Assembly (NCBI GenBank): GCA_024234935.1
Contig: JACKNI010000001.1
Coordinates: forward strand, 434,001 to 498,000
Source of the DNA: Chromatiales bacterium
GTDB taxonomy: Bacteria; Pseudomonadota; Gammaproteobacteria; Steroidobacterales; GCA-2729495
Direction: 5' to 3'
DNA: 64,000 nt
A program made the translations under genes and the position numbers. Of the stretch, positions 44,396-52,920 are shown in pieces. Within the stretch, counting starts at the first letter, position 1. Every line of letters begins with the position of its first letter. The notes under the pieces are model-generated. The model was not told where the DNA came from. It did no database searches and saw nothing but the letters and a program-made list of their open reading frames with translations.

Positions 44396-45478
44396 ATGAA
44401 CGACAGCATGACACTTTTCGTACTGACTTCAGTTCTGCTGACCTTGCTGAGCGTCGGACTGATAGCCTGGCCACTGTGGCATGCCGCCGGTCCGGAACGC
44501 TCGCGGCTCGCAGCAACGCTCGCTGCCTGCCTGATTCCGATACTCGTCTGGCTGGTTTATCCGAAGATCAGCACTTACAACTGGGTGACGCCACCTGCCC
44601 AGGCCGCTGACCCTTCGGCGCAGGCGCGTTCCCTCGATGAAGCGATCGGCGGACTTGAACAGAAGCTGGCGGAGAATCCGTCTGACGAGGACGGCTGGGT
44701 CTTGCTTGGCAGTTCCTATCTGGCAGTTCAGCGTCCGGCCGATGCAGTGCAGGCTTATCGACGTGCCATCGAACTGTCCAATGGCAATAACATGGCTGCG
44801 CGCCTGGGCGCCGCCGAAGCACAGATTGCCGAGAATCCCGCAGCGCTTTCAGGCGCCGCAGGCCAGGAAGTCGAGGCGGTTCTGGAGCGGGAGCCGCGAA
44901 ATCCGAAGGCGCTCTGGTACGGTGGCATGCTCGCCTTGTCACGCGGCGACATCGCAAGCGTACGCTCTCGATGGCAGGCATTGCTCGACCTGGATCCACC
45001 GGCGGAAGTTCAGCAGATCATTGTGAGACAGCTTGCTGAGCTGGGCGTCGATCCATCCGTCGCAGCACCTGGCTCAGGTCCGTCCGCAGCAAATGCGCCA
45101 GCGCGCGGTGCCGGTGCGGCCGACAGTGCTGGTATCGATATAAAGGTTTCGGTCAGTGCGGACTTGCGCGCGCGGATCTCGCCTTCGGCGCCACTCTTCA
45201 TATTTGTTCGTGATCCAGGCAAGCCCGGACCGCCGCTGGCTGTGGTACGCCGGCTCGCCAGCGACTTGCCCGTGTCCCTGCGGATCAGCGATGCAGACCT
45301 GATGTTGCCTGGTGGGCCCGGCCTCGCGGCACTGAAGTCAGCCGCACTGGTGGCACGTATCGCCAATGCGGGGAATCCGGTCGCCCAGGCTGGCGATCTC
45401 TATGGTGAAGCCAGCTGGGGCGGAATGGAGCAATCCGGCGGGACCATCTCCATAGTGATTGACCAGGTGGTCCAATAG
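44396..45478 (+). CDS. ccmI: Cytochrome c biogenesis protein CcmI
   Basis: This 360-residue protein has two N-terminal membrane helices (FVLTSVLLTLLSVGLIAWPL and a second near residue 40) and a TPR region (ENPSDEDGWVLLGSSYLAVQ, PADAVQAYRRAIEL) near residues 95-140, which holds the C-terminus of apocytochrome c. The C-terminal 110 residues (IDIKVSVSADLRARISPSAPLF) form a further periplasmic domain. It closes the ccm operon. Confidence 0.92.
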   Translation: MNDSMTLFVLTSVLLTLLSVGLIAWPLWHAAGPERSRLAATLAACLIPILVWLVYPKISTYNWVTPPAQAADPSAQARSLDEAIGGLEQKLAENPSDEDGWVLLGSSYLAVQRPADAVQAYRRAIELSNGNNMAARLGAAEAQIAENPAALSGAAGQEVEAVLEREPRNPKALWYGGMLALSRGDIASVRSRWQALLDLDPPAEVQQIIVRQLAELGVDPSVAAPGSGPSAANAPARGAGAADSAGIDIKVSVSADLRARISPSAPLFIFVRDPGKPGPPLAVVRRLASDLPVSLRISDADLMLPGGPGLAALKSAALVARIANAGNPVAQAGDLYGEASWGGMEQSGGTISIVIDQVVQ

Positions 45479-45499
45479 CCCGCGCAAGATAAAACTTAA

Positions 45500-45515
45500 C
45501 ATAATATATATTATG
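45500..45515. repeat. 16-base AT palindrome over the lipocalin start
   Basis: CATAATATATATTATG is a perfect inverted repeat at 45500-45515, and the ATG at 45513 lies at its right edge. It is the most AT-rich block near here in a 60% GC region. It could be an operator or a cold-sensitive hairpin occluding the start. Confidence 0.5.
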
Positions 45516-46085
45516 CGCACTTTAGCCTTGGCGACAGCATGCCTGCTGCTGAGCAGCTGTACCAGTTCCCTGCCACCGTTAAGCGGCATGCGGGAACCTC
45601 TCGATCTCCAGCGATTCATGGGCGACTGGTACGTGCTGGCATTCATTCCCATCGATCTGCCATTTATCTCGGAGAAAGATGCGCACAACGGTGTGGAGTC
45701 CTATCGACTCGCCGCGGATGGAACGATCGAAACCACCTACACCTTCCGTGACGGCGCATTTGACGGGCCGCCGAAGCGCATGACGCCCAGGGCACGTGTC
45801 GCCAATCCACCGGTGAATACCGAGTGGAAAATGAAATTTTTCTGGTTTCTGCCGGCGGGCGATTATCTGATCGTCGACCGTGATGAGGCATATACACGCA
45901 CCATCATCGCGGTTCCGGACCGGCGCTGGGTCTGGCTGATGGCACGTACGCCATCCATAGCAGAGACAGACTACCAGGCGATGATTGCGTTCCTTGAGCA
46001 GAACGGGTTCGATGTAAACAAGCTCAGGAAAGTCCCGCAGCATATTGATTTAAAAACCGAACAACCCGATCCGGAAAGTCCGTAA
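45513..46085 (+). CDS. Outer-membrane lipoprotein, lipocalin family (Blc-like)
   Basis: This 190-residue protein has a lipoprotein signal (ALATACLLLSSC) and the lipocalin start FMGDWYVLAFIP near residue 35. The later MKFFWFLPAGDYLIVDRDEAY and RWVWLMARTPSI blocks match Blc. It is likely anchored to the outer membrane and binds lipids. No Shine-Dalgarno sequence is seen; the start lies in a perfect AT palindrome. Its 3' end overlaps the convergent glycerophosphodiesterase gene by 62 bases. Confidence 0.88.
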   Translation: MRTLALATACLLLSSCTSSLPPLSGMREPLDLQRFMGDWYVLAFIPIDLPFISEKDAHNGVESYRLAADGTIETTYTFRDGAFDGPPKRMTPRARVANPPVNTEWKMKFFWFLPAGDYLIVDRDEAYTRTIIAVPDRRWVWLMARTPSIAETDYQAMIAFLEQNGFDVNKLRKVPQHIDLKTEQPDPESP

Positions 46086-46944
46086 AGACAGCATCAACGG
46101 ATTCAGCGCCACACAAGACCGTGAGCAGCTCTTCCAGATTGCTGAACCCCGGCGGCAAGGCGTCGGCGCGAAGCGTGTAGGGATGAACCTGCAGACCAGC
46201 GCGGTGTGCCGCCTGGACCAGCCCGGTACCGAGCACCAGCCCCAGACCTGGTCCGATACCGTCGGCATATCCCCGGATCGCAGCCAGCTCTGAATCGGAG
46301 GGTAAAGCGCCCTCACCCTCCAGCAATTGCACCTGCCGCAAGCTGCACCCCAGTTCGCTACGCATACGCCGCAACTCCCCGGCGTCAAAGCACTGCATGA
46401 TCGCCGGATCACCGGGACCGGAATAGCCATGACGGTTCAAGCTGGCCAGCATCTTTGCCGCCAGATCAATGCCATGATCGTGATGCCAAGCGGGTGATTT
46501 CACTTCCGGGTAAATGCCGACGCGGCGCCCGGTGGACTGATTCAGTCCATGTATGAAGCGGATTTCCTCGTCGAGGGTCGGGATCGCAAAACTGCCGGCA
46601 GCGGCCGGGAACCGGCCCGGATAACGCGGCTGCCTGCTCCCGGCGCGCCGCCGCTCGCTGACCGCCAATTGCCGGATTTCAGCCAGATCAAAATCGATGC
46701 AGTAATGCCGCCCGTCGGCTCGCGCCCGGCCCGGAAAACGGAGCGCTGCATCAGTTAGATCGTCGAGATGCAGATCATGGAAAACGATCAGCTCGCCATC
46801 ACGAGTCGCGACTACATCCTGCTCGAGGAAGTCCGCGCCCATCGCGTGCGCCATGGCCTTTCCGGCCAGCGTATGCTCGGGCAGATAGGCTGATGCGCCG
46901 CGATGAGCGATGACGAGGGGCCGGATTGCCAAGCCTCGGTGCAT
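46024..46944 (-). CDS. Glycerophosphodiester phosphodiesterase
   Basis: This 306-residue enzyme begins LVIAHRGASAYLPEHT, the GDPD catalytic loop, with the Glu/Asp metal residues in FLEQDVVATRDGELIVFHDLHLDDLTD (His-Asp). YPEVKSPAWH near residue 160 holds another conserved Glu-Lys. It cleaves deacylated phospholipids. I use the ATG at 46944 rather than a TTG at 46968. It lies seven bases after the ferredoxin-NADP reductase gene. Its length is nearer to periplasmic GlpQ than to UgpQ, but no signal peptide is seen. Confidence 0.9.
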   Translation of the reverse strand: MHRGLAIRPLVIAHRGASAYLPEHTLAGKAMAHAMGADFLEQDVVATRDGELIVFHDLHLDDLTDAALRFPGRARADGRHYCIDFDLAEIRQLAVSERRRAGSRQPRYPGRFPAAAGSFAIPTLDEEIRFIHGLNQSTGRRVGIYPEVKSPAWHHDHGIDLAAKMLASLNRHGYSGPGDPAIMQCFDAGELRRMRSELGCSLRQVQLLEGEGALPSDSELAAIRGYADGIGPGLGLVLGTGLVQAAHRAGLQVHPYTLRADALPPGFSNLEELLTVLCGAESVDAVFTDFPDRVVRFLNQYAAGLS

Positions 46945-46951
46945 GTCGCGA

Positions 46952-47986
46952 CTACTGCTCGCCAGCAACTCCCAGGCGTTTTTGCATCAGCGGGCTGGTC
47001 GTCGTGTACTGCAAATGAACTTTCTTGCCGGGTTCCACGATCGCCTTGGCGGCAAACGCCGCCAGTGCAGCCTCATGAAAGCCACTCAGGATCAGTTTCT
47101 TCTTGCCCGGATAATCACAGATATCACCGATGGCAAAGACGCCCGGGATATTGCTCTGGAACTTCTCGGTATCGACCGCGATAGCCTTCTTGTTGAACTC
47201 AAGCCCCCAGTTCGCAATCGGGCCAAGTTTCGGAGACAAGCCGTAGAACACCAGCACATGGTCCACATCCAGTACTTCGGAAGTGCCGGATTTGGTAGTG
47301 ACCTCAACACCCGTCATCAGCGAACCGTCCATACGCAGAGCGGTTGGATTCGCCTCTTCGACTAGTCGCACTTCGCCACGGCCTGCACGTTCCTTGAGCA
47401 GCGCCACCGAAGCCGGTGCCGCCCGGTACTCGTCGCGTCGATGCACCAGGGTAAGCGCCGCGGCCTTCGGCCCCAGAGCCAGCGCCCAGTCGAGCGCCGA
47501 GTCACCGCCGCCGAAAATTGCCAGCCGCTTGCCGGCAAAAATGCCGGGATCCTTCACGTGATAATGGATCTGCGTGCCTTCAAGCGCATCCGCGCCATCG
47601 ACATGTACGCGGCGTGGCTGGAACGAGCCCACGCCGGCGGCAATGAAGACCGTCTTTGCCAGAAACTGCTTGCCTTCGCTGGTGCTGGCCGTAAATCCGC
47701 CGTCGGCAACCGCTTTCAGCTCAACGAGCTCTTCGCCGAGATGAAAAGTCGGCTGAAAGGGCTCAATCTGCTTCATCAGGTTCGCCACCAGTTCGGCACC
47801 CGTGCAGACCGGTACGGCGGGAATGTCATAGATCGGCTTGTCCGGATATAGCCAGGCGCACTGGCCGCCAGGCGCTGACAGTGTATCCACGAGGTCGGCC
47901 TTGATACCGAGCAGACCGAGCTCGAATACCTGAAACAGCCCGGCCGGGCCTGCCCCGATGATCAGGGCATCTGTATTTATCGTCAT
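46952..47986 (-). CDS. Ferredoxin/flavodoxin-NADP+ reductase (thioredoxin reductase-like type)
   Basis: This 344-residue flavoprotein has FAD-binding IIGAGPAGLFQVFELG and PGGQC near residue 40, NADPH-binding AIFGGGDSALDWAL near 155, and AIGDICDYPGKKK near 290. It lacks the CxxC of thioredoxin reductase, so it is the YumC/type 2 FNR form. It supplies electrons between NADPH and ferredoxin or flavodoxin. The glycerophosphodiesterase gene is downstream. Confidence 0.9.
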   Translation of the reverse strand: MTINTDALIIGAGPAGLFQVFELGLLGIKADLVDTLSAPGGQCAWLYPDKPIYDIPAVPVCTGAELVANLMKQIEPFQPTFHLGEELVELKAVADGGFTASTSEGKQFLAKTVFIAAGVGSFQPRRVHVDGADALEGTQIHYHVKDPGIFAGKRLAIFGGGDSALDWALALGPKAAALTLVHRRDEYRAAPASVALLKERAGRGEVRLVEEANPTALRMDGSLMTGVEVTTKSGTSEVLDVDHVLVFYGLSPKLGPIANWGLEFNKKAIAVDTEKFQSNIPGVFAIGDICDYPGKKKLILSGFHEAALAAFAAKAIVEPGKKVHLQYTTTSPLMQKRLGVAGEQ

Positions 47987-48104
47987 GATTTTGAACCGGA
48001 TTTAAAGCAAGCTACGCCGGGATGTCCGGCAAGCAGGCGATGTTACTGAGCCATGCCTTTTCAGACAAGCGCGCTGCCCGGCAAGCGATCCGCCTGTCCG
48101 GCTG

Positions 48105-48572
48105 TCAGTCCAGCTTGAACTCAACGACGTCCCAGCGGGCCGTATCCTCATGGCGCGCGTGGAGCCGGATTGCATCGACCAGCGCGCGCTCGTTCCACTC
48201 CACCACGTCTGCTGCACGGTCGATGATCAGCTTCCTCAACATTACCGTCTCGCCAAACGACTTGACCGCCACGATCGGCTTGCTGAAGGCGCCGGCCACA
48301 TCCATCTGGAAGGTCACGAGGTCCGGATTCGCTTCGTAGATCGAAACCGGCAGCACCATGATCTCGGCCGCCTTGATCTGGTTGCGCAACTCTTCCTTGA
48401 GGTCTTCCTTGCCGCCAGGCGGAATCCGGTCCGGGTCGCTGGTCGCCAGATACAGGAAGTTGTCCCGGCTCTCGAGATACTCGATAACCCGCAGATAATC
48501 CGGGTGCTTCTCGAACAAGTGACTGACAAAGACACGAATGGGTGTTTTATCGGACAAAATTCCGTCCTCCAT
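48105..48572 (-). CDS. TIR-like (DUF1863/ThsB-like) domain protein, catalytic Glu apparently lost
   Basis: The protein has 150-155 residues. IRVFVSHLFEKHPDYLRVIE, FLYLATSDPDR, AAEIMVLPVSIY and SKPIVAVK follow the TIR-like fold seen in ThsB of Thoeris. In catalytic TIR proteins a Glu occurs in WVxxE; here the matching text is DLVTFQMDVA, with Gln in that place. Start is ambiguous: ATG at 48572, or TTG at 48557, which has GGAGG eight bases upstream. It is divergent from an EEP-family gene, sharing a 70-base region. Confidence 0.7.
   Translation of the reverse strand: MEDGILSDKTPIRVFVSHLFEKHPDYLRVIEYLESRDNFLYLATSDPDRIPPGGKEDLKEELRNQIKAAEIMVLPVSIYEANPDLVTFQMDVAGAFSKPIVAVKSFGETVMLRKLIIDRAADVVEWNERALVDAIRLHARHEDTARWDVVEFKLD
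48566..48570 (-). promoter_or_regulatory. Shine-Dalgarno-like GGAGG inside the ATG start of the TIR-like gene
   Basis: On the minus strand GGAGG overlaps the G of the ATG at 48572 and lies eight bases before TTG at 48557. This makes the TTG a good alternative start. Confidence 0.45.
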
Positions 48573-48642
48573 CCAGTATTCTGCGGGACATACTACAGTT
48601 CCTGTTGCCTGCAGTCCCTGCAGCATTACACTCCCGGTCCAG

Positions 48643-49377
48643 ATGCGCCTTCTCGTATACAACATCCGCTACGCCATTGGCGCCGGAGCCCCGCCGCAAA
48701 TGCCGGTACCAGGGGCAGGTTACCTGTTTGGCGCGCCGGGAAACCTCGACAACATCATAAATTTCGCCAAGTCCGTCACACCGGACGTGGTGGGCCTGAT
48801 CGAGGTGGATGTCGGTTCGATGCGCAGCGGCGGGGTCAACCAGGCCGAAGTGATCGCAAATGCCCTGGGGCACTTCTCCAGCTATGAATGCAAGTACGGC
48901 GAAGAGTCGCTGAACCAGCTGCTGCCCATACTGCGCAAGCAGGCGAATGCCTTTCTGGCCGCACCCTCGATTGTTGGCGAACGCTTCCACTACTTCGACA
49001 CCGGCATCAAGCGCCTCATCATCGAGCTCGAACTCGACGGAGTGATCATTTTCCTGGTGCATCTCTCGCTCAAGTACCGGCATCGACAGTTCCAGCTTCG
49101 CTATCTGTACGAGCTCGTGTCAAAAGCCAAGAAACCGGTCATCGTTGCCGGAGACTTCAATACTTTCTGGGGCGAGAACGAGATGTTCCTTTTCATGAAG
49201 GCAGCCGGGCTGCGCAGTGCCAACGTGAGCGGACTGCCCTCCTACCCCAGCAAGTCGCCGCGTATGGAACTCGACTTTGTCCTGTATGGTGACGGGATAG
49301 ACATCACCGCTTTCGACATCCCTCATGTCATCTATTCCGACCACTTGCCGCTGGTCTGTGACTTTCAGCTGAGGTAA
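48643..49377 (+). CDS. Endonuclease/exonuclease/phosphatase (EEP) family protein
   Basis: This 244-residue protein has the EEP order: LLVYNIRYAIG (Asn), LIEVDVGS (catalytic Glu), KRLIIELELDGVIIFLVHLSLK (His), VIVAGDFNTFW (Asp-Asn), MELDFVLYG (Asp) and SDHLPLV (Asp-His). All residues of the DNase I/sphingomyelinase fold are present, so it is likely active as a nuclease or phosphodiesterase. Start ATG at 48643. It precedes the fadJ-like gene by four bases, suggesting coupling. Confidence 0.88.
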   Translation: MRLLVYNIRYAIGAGAPPQMPVPGAGYLFGAPGNLDNIINFAKSVTPDVVGLIEVDVGSMRSGGVNQAEVIANALGHFSSYECKYGEESLNQLLPILRKQANAFLAAPSIVGERFHYFDTGIKRLIIELELDGVIIFLVHLSLKYRHRQFQLRYLYELVSKAKKPVIVAGDFNTFWGENEMFLFMKAAGLRSANVSGLPSYPSKSPRMELDFVLYGDGIDITAFDIPHVIYSDHLPLVCDFQLR

Positions 49378-49381
49378 ACAC

Positions 49382-51436
49382 ATGCCGCATTCATCGCCCA
49401 CCAATGTCCTGCTGACGCTCGTTCACTGGCAACTGGAAAGCGATGCGGACGGGATCGGCTGGTTGTGCTTTGACCGGCAAGGTGCCGGCGCCAACACCCT
49501 GTCCGCTGAAACGATGGCGGAGCTGGAAACGTGTCTGGATACACTGGAGGCGTCCGCACTCAAAGGCCTGGTGGTCTATTCGGGCAAGGCCCGGGGCTTC
49601 ATTGCCGGCGCCGATATCAACGAGTTTCCGGCACTGGATTCCGAGAAGCGTGCCTATGCAGTTACGCGGCAGGGACAGAACATTCTGGCCCGTCTTGAGG
49701 CACTGCCTTTTCCCAGCGTTGCTGTACTGAACGGCTTTGCCCTCGGCGGCGGACTGGAGCTGGCACTGGCCTGCACCAGGCGCCTGGCGATTGCCGGAAG
49801 TGAGCCCGTTTATGGTCTGCCCGAAGTGCTCCTGGGCGTGCATCCGGGCTTTGGCGGCACCGTGCGTCTGACGCAGCTCATCGGCGTGCGCAAGGCGATG
49901 GACCTGATGCTGACCGGCCGGTCCATACGCCCGGTACAGGCGTGGAAATATGGCCTGGTGGATGCGGTGGCGGCGGAGGACAAGTGGCGAAACGGCGCCA
50001 CGCACCTGCTGGCTGAAGGCGATGACCGAGCGCGGGCACCATGGCTTGACCGGCTTCTCGGTCTGGCCCTCGTGCGACCCTACCTGGCACGGAAACTCCT
50101 GCGCACGGTCAGCAGGAAAGCGCGGGTTGAACACTACCCCGCCCCGCATGCGTTGATCACCCTGTGGGAGAAGCATGGCGGCGCGGCCACCCCGGCCGCC
50201 TACGAGGCCGAAGCAGAGTCGTTTGCCCGACTGGTCATGACACCGACCTCACGCAATCTGGTCCGGGTGTACTTTCTGCAGGAACGCCTGAAGAAACTCG
50301 TCTGCAATGCGCAGCCACCAAAGCGGGTACATGTGATCGGCGCCGGGGTGATGGGGGGCGATATCGCGGCGTGGTGCACCTTGCGCGGCCTCGAGGTCAG
50401 CCTGCAGGACCGCGAACTGAAATTCATCGAACCCGCCATGGAGCGGGCCCGCAAGCTCTTCGAGCGCAAACTCAGGGAGCCGGACGCCGTCAATGCCGCG
50501 ACGTCACGGCTCACGGCTGATCCCGAGGGCCGGGGTACCGCCACCGCCGACGTGGTCATCGAGGCCATCTTCGAAGACCTGGCTGCGAAGCGCGAACTCT
50601 TTACGCGCGTGGAGCCACAATTGAAGGCCGGGGCGATTCTGGCAACCAATACCTCAAGCATCCGGCTTGAGGATCTGAGCAGCTGTTTGCAGGATTCGGG
50701 CAGACTGATCGGACTGCACTTTTTCAATCCGGTGGCAAAGCTGCCGCTGGTCGAGGTAGTCGCAGCGCCCACCAGCAGTGAGGCGTCGGTGGATGCCGGC
50801 ATTGCCTTCGCGCGCCGGATCGGCAAACTGCCTCTGCCCTGCCGGAGTCATCCGGGCTTCCTGGTCAACCGCATACTCGCACCCTATATTGCGGAAGCAC
50901 TCGAATTGCTTCGGGAAGGGATCCCTGCCGCGGAGATCGATCTTGCGGCGACCGATTTCGGCATGCCAATGGGCCCGATCGAGCTTGCTGATTCCGTCGG
51001 CCTCGATGTGAGTGCCCATGTGGCCAGGATCCTGGCACCGGTTATCGGCAGGGAGGTTGCGCCCGAAATTGAAGAACTGGTGCGGCAGAAACATCTGGGC
51101 CTGAAGACCGGTCAGGGCTTCTATACCTACCGTGAACGAAAGCCGGTGCGCCCGTCGCTGGCTCCCGGCAGCTCGGATTCCGCGGTCCAGGAACGCCTGA
51201 TCCTGACCCTGCTCAACGAAGCAGTGAGCTGCCTGCAGGAAGCGATCGTCGCGGATGCTGATCTGGTCGATGCCGGTGTGATCTTCGGCACCGGTTTTGC
51301 GCCCTTCCGCGGCGGCCCGCTGCACTACGCACGGGAGACCGGTGTGGACACCCTGGTTGATCGGCTTGAGGTGCTGGCAACACAACATGGGTCACGTTTT
51401 CGGCCCTCGCCCGGCTGGAAGCTTCTGGCCAACTGA
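49382..51436 (+). CDS. FadJ/FadB-like enoyl-CoA hydratase/3-hydroxyacyl-CoA dehydrogenase
   Basis: The N-terminal third of this 684-residue protein is a crotonase: GFIAGADINEF near residue 70 forms the oxyanion loop with ALGGGLELALACTRRLA, and PEVLLGVHPGFGGTVRL carries the catalytic Glu and nearby residues. The dehydrogenase part begins near residue 315 with HVIGAGVMGGDIAAW (NAD-binding), and has TNTSSI and GLHFFNPVAKLPLVEVV. The hydroxyacyl C-terminus (GFLVNRILAPYIAEAL) follows. It catalyses two steps of fatty acid beta-oxidation; a thiolase gene is not nearby. Slightly shorter than FadB (729). Confidence 0.94.
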   Translation: MPHSSPTNVLLTLVHWQLESDADGIGWLCFDRQGAGANTLSAETMAELETCLDTLEASALKGLVVYSGKARGFIAGADINEFPALDSEKRAYAVTRQGQNILARLEALPFPSVAVLNGFALGGGLELALACTRRLAIAGSEPVYGLPEVLLGVHPGFGGTVRLTQLIGVRKAMDLMLTGRSIRPVQAWKYGLVDAVAAEDKWRNGATHLLAEGDDRARAPWLDRLLGLALVRPYLARKLLRTVSRKARVEHYPAPHALITLWEKHGGAATPAAYEAEAESFARLVMTPTSRNLVRVYFLQERLKKLVCNAQPPKRVHVIGAGVMGGDIAAWCTLRGLEVSLQDRELKFIEPAMERARKLFERKLREPDAVNAATSRLTADPEGRGTATADVVIEAIFEDLAAKRELFTRVEPQLKAGAILATNTSSIRLEDLSSCLQDSGRLIGLHFFNPVAKLPLVEVVAAPTSSEASVDAGIAFARRIGKLPLPCRSHPGFLVNRILAPYIAEALELLREGIPAAEIDLAATDFGMPMGPIELADSVGLDVSAHVARILAPVIGREVAPEIEELVRQKHLGLKTGQGFYTYRERKPVRPSLAPGSSDSAVQERLILTLLNEAVSCLQEAIVADADLVDAGVIFGTGFAPFRGGPLHYARETGVDTLVDRLEVLATQHGSRFRPSPGWKLLAN

Positions 51437-51499
51437 CGTCACAGATTCCACACAGGCGTTCTTCCGCCCCGCAAAAGCTTGCGGTTACAATGGCCGCAG

Positions 51500-52543
51500 A
51501 TGTCTGAACTGATCCTCACCGAAGCCATTCTGCGGCGTTTCTCCCCGCTTGACAGCCTCAAGCGGGAGAACGTGGCCGCGCTCGCCAAGAAAATGGAGAT
51601 CAGGACCCTGGAAAGCGGCAAGACACTGCTGCGCGAGGGGGATACCGACAAGCGTACCTATTACCTGGTGTCCGGCACGCTTGAACTTACCGATCGCAGC
51701 AATAACGTCAGACTGATGCGCGCCGACAGCGCCGACGCGCACAATCCGATTACACCGTTACTGCCCAGGCGCTATACGGTCAAGGCAGTTGACCATGTCC
51801 AGTATCTGTCCGTCGACACGGAACTGCTGGATGTCATGCTGACCTGGGACCAGACCGGCAGCTATGAGGTCAACGAACTGCACAACGAAGAGCATGCCGA
51901 GTCTGATGACTGGATGACGACGCTGCTGCAGACACGCGCCTTTCATCGCATTCCGCCCGCAAATATCCAGGCCATCTTCATGCGCATGCAGAAGGTGAAT
52001 TACAGCGCCGGCGACGTCATCATCAAGCAGGGTGACGAAGGTGACTATTTCTATGTCATCACCCGTGGCCAGTGCACTGTGATGCGCGAAACACCACTGA
52101 ACAAGGAAGGCATCAAGCTTGCCGAGCTCGGCGTCGGCGATACCTTCGGTGAAGAGGCGCTGATTTCACAGAACCGGCGCAATGCGACCATCACCATGCA
52201 GACCGACGGTGCAGTCATGCGCCTCGGCAAGCAGGACTTCAACACCCTGCTCAATGAACCGATGACAGTATGGGTGGATCGTGAGGAAGCGCAGAAGATC
52301 GTGGCCAATGGCGGCAAGTGGCTTGATGTGCGCCTCCCGAGCGAGTTCGAAACACGCCACGAACCCGGAGCAATCAATATTCCGCTCTACTTCATCCGGC
52401 TGAAGCTCGGCACGCTGGATCCGAAAATACCCTACGTCGTCTGCTGCGATACCGGGCGCCGCAGCTCAGCCGGCGCCTTCGTGCTGAACGAACGGGGCTT
52501 TGATGCGCGGGTGTTGCGCAACGGACTGAATCTGGCCGACTGA
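51500..52543 (+). CDS. Tandem cyclic-nucleotide-binding protein with a C-terminal rhodanese domain
   Basis: This 347-residue protein has a first cNMP-like domain (residues 10-115, LRREGDTDKRTYYLVSG-like), a second (residues 140-255, SAGDVIIKQGDEGDYFYVIT and FGEEALISQNRRNATI, with the phosphate-binding cassette) and a rhodanese (residues 265-347, WLDVRLPSEFETRHEPGAIN and the active loop VVCCDTGRRSS). The catalytic Cys is present. It is likely a cytoplasmic signal-responsive sulfurtransferase. The ATG at 51500 follows poor ribosome-site sequence. Confidence 0.85.
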   Translation: MSELILTEAILRRFSPLDSLKRENVAALAKKMEIRTLESGKTLLREGDTDKRTYYLVSGTLELTDRSNNVRLMRADSADAHNPITPLLPRRYTVKAVDHVQYLSVDTELLDVMLTWDQTGSYEVNELHNEEHAESDDWMTTLLQTRAFHRIPPANIQAIFMRMQKVNYSAGDVIIKQGDEGDYFYVITRGQCTVMRETPLNKEGIKLAELGVGDTFGEEALISQNRRNATITMQTDGAVMRLGKQDFNTLLNEPMTVWVDREEAQKIVANGGKWLDVRLPSEFETRHEPGAINIPLYFIRLKLGTLDPKIPYVVCCDTGRRSSAGAFVLNERGFDARVLRNGLNLAD

Positions 52544-52577
52544 GGCCTCCCGGCTCGTTCCGGCAGCTTCCGGTGAA

Positions 52578-52916
52578 CTACATGGTATGGGTTGGCTTGT
52601 CACCGCCCAGGGCGCCGGCCAGATAATTCTCTATCTTTTTCTGCGTTGAGCCGCCGTCCTGGTCACTGAACTGCACACCGATACCGGCGGTACGTTTACC
52701 CTGTGCGCCCTTGGGCGTCACCCAGATCACCTTGCCGGCGACCGGAATCTTCTCGTCCTCGCCCATCACGTTAAGCAGCATGAAGACTTCATCACCGATC
52801 CGGTAGCTGGTACTGGTCGGGATAAACAGGCCGCCATTGCGCACAAACGGCATGTACGCGAGATAGAGCGCACTCTTGTCCCTGATTGTGAGTGTCAGCA
52901 GCCCAGGTCTTGCCAT
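52578..52916 (-). CDS. pilZ: PilZ domain protein, type IV pilus assembly PilZ
   Basis: This 112-residue protein begins LLTLTIRDKSALYLAYMPFV and has FIPTSTSYRIGDEVFMLL, then IPVAGKVIWVTPKGAQG, matching Pseudomonas PilZ. The RxxxR c-di-GMP-binding motif is missing, as usual for this original PilZ. In Pseudomonas it lies next to holB, as here. Start ATG at 52916 (AAGG upstream) is preferred; the next M at 52931 would overlap holB. Confidence 0.93.
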   Translation of the reverse strand: MARPGLLTLTIRDKSALYLAYMPFVRNGGLFIPTSTSYRIGDEVFMLLNVMGEDEKIPVAGKVIWVTPKGAQGKRTAGIGVQFSDQDGGSTQKKIENYLAGALGGDKPTHTM

Positions 52917-52920
52917 GACG

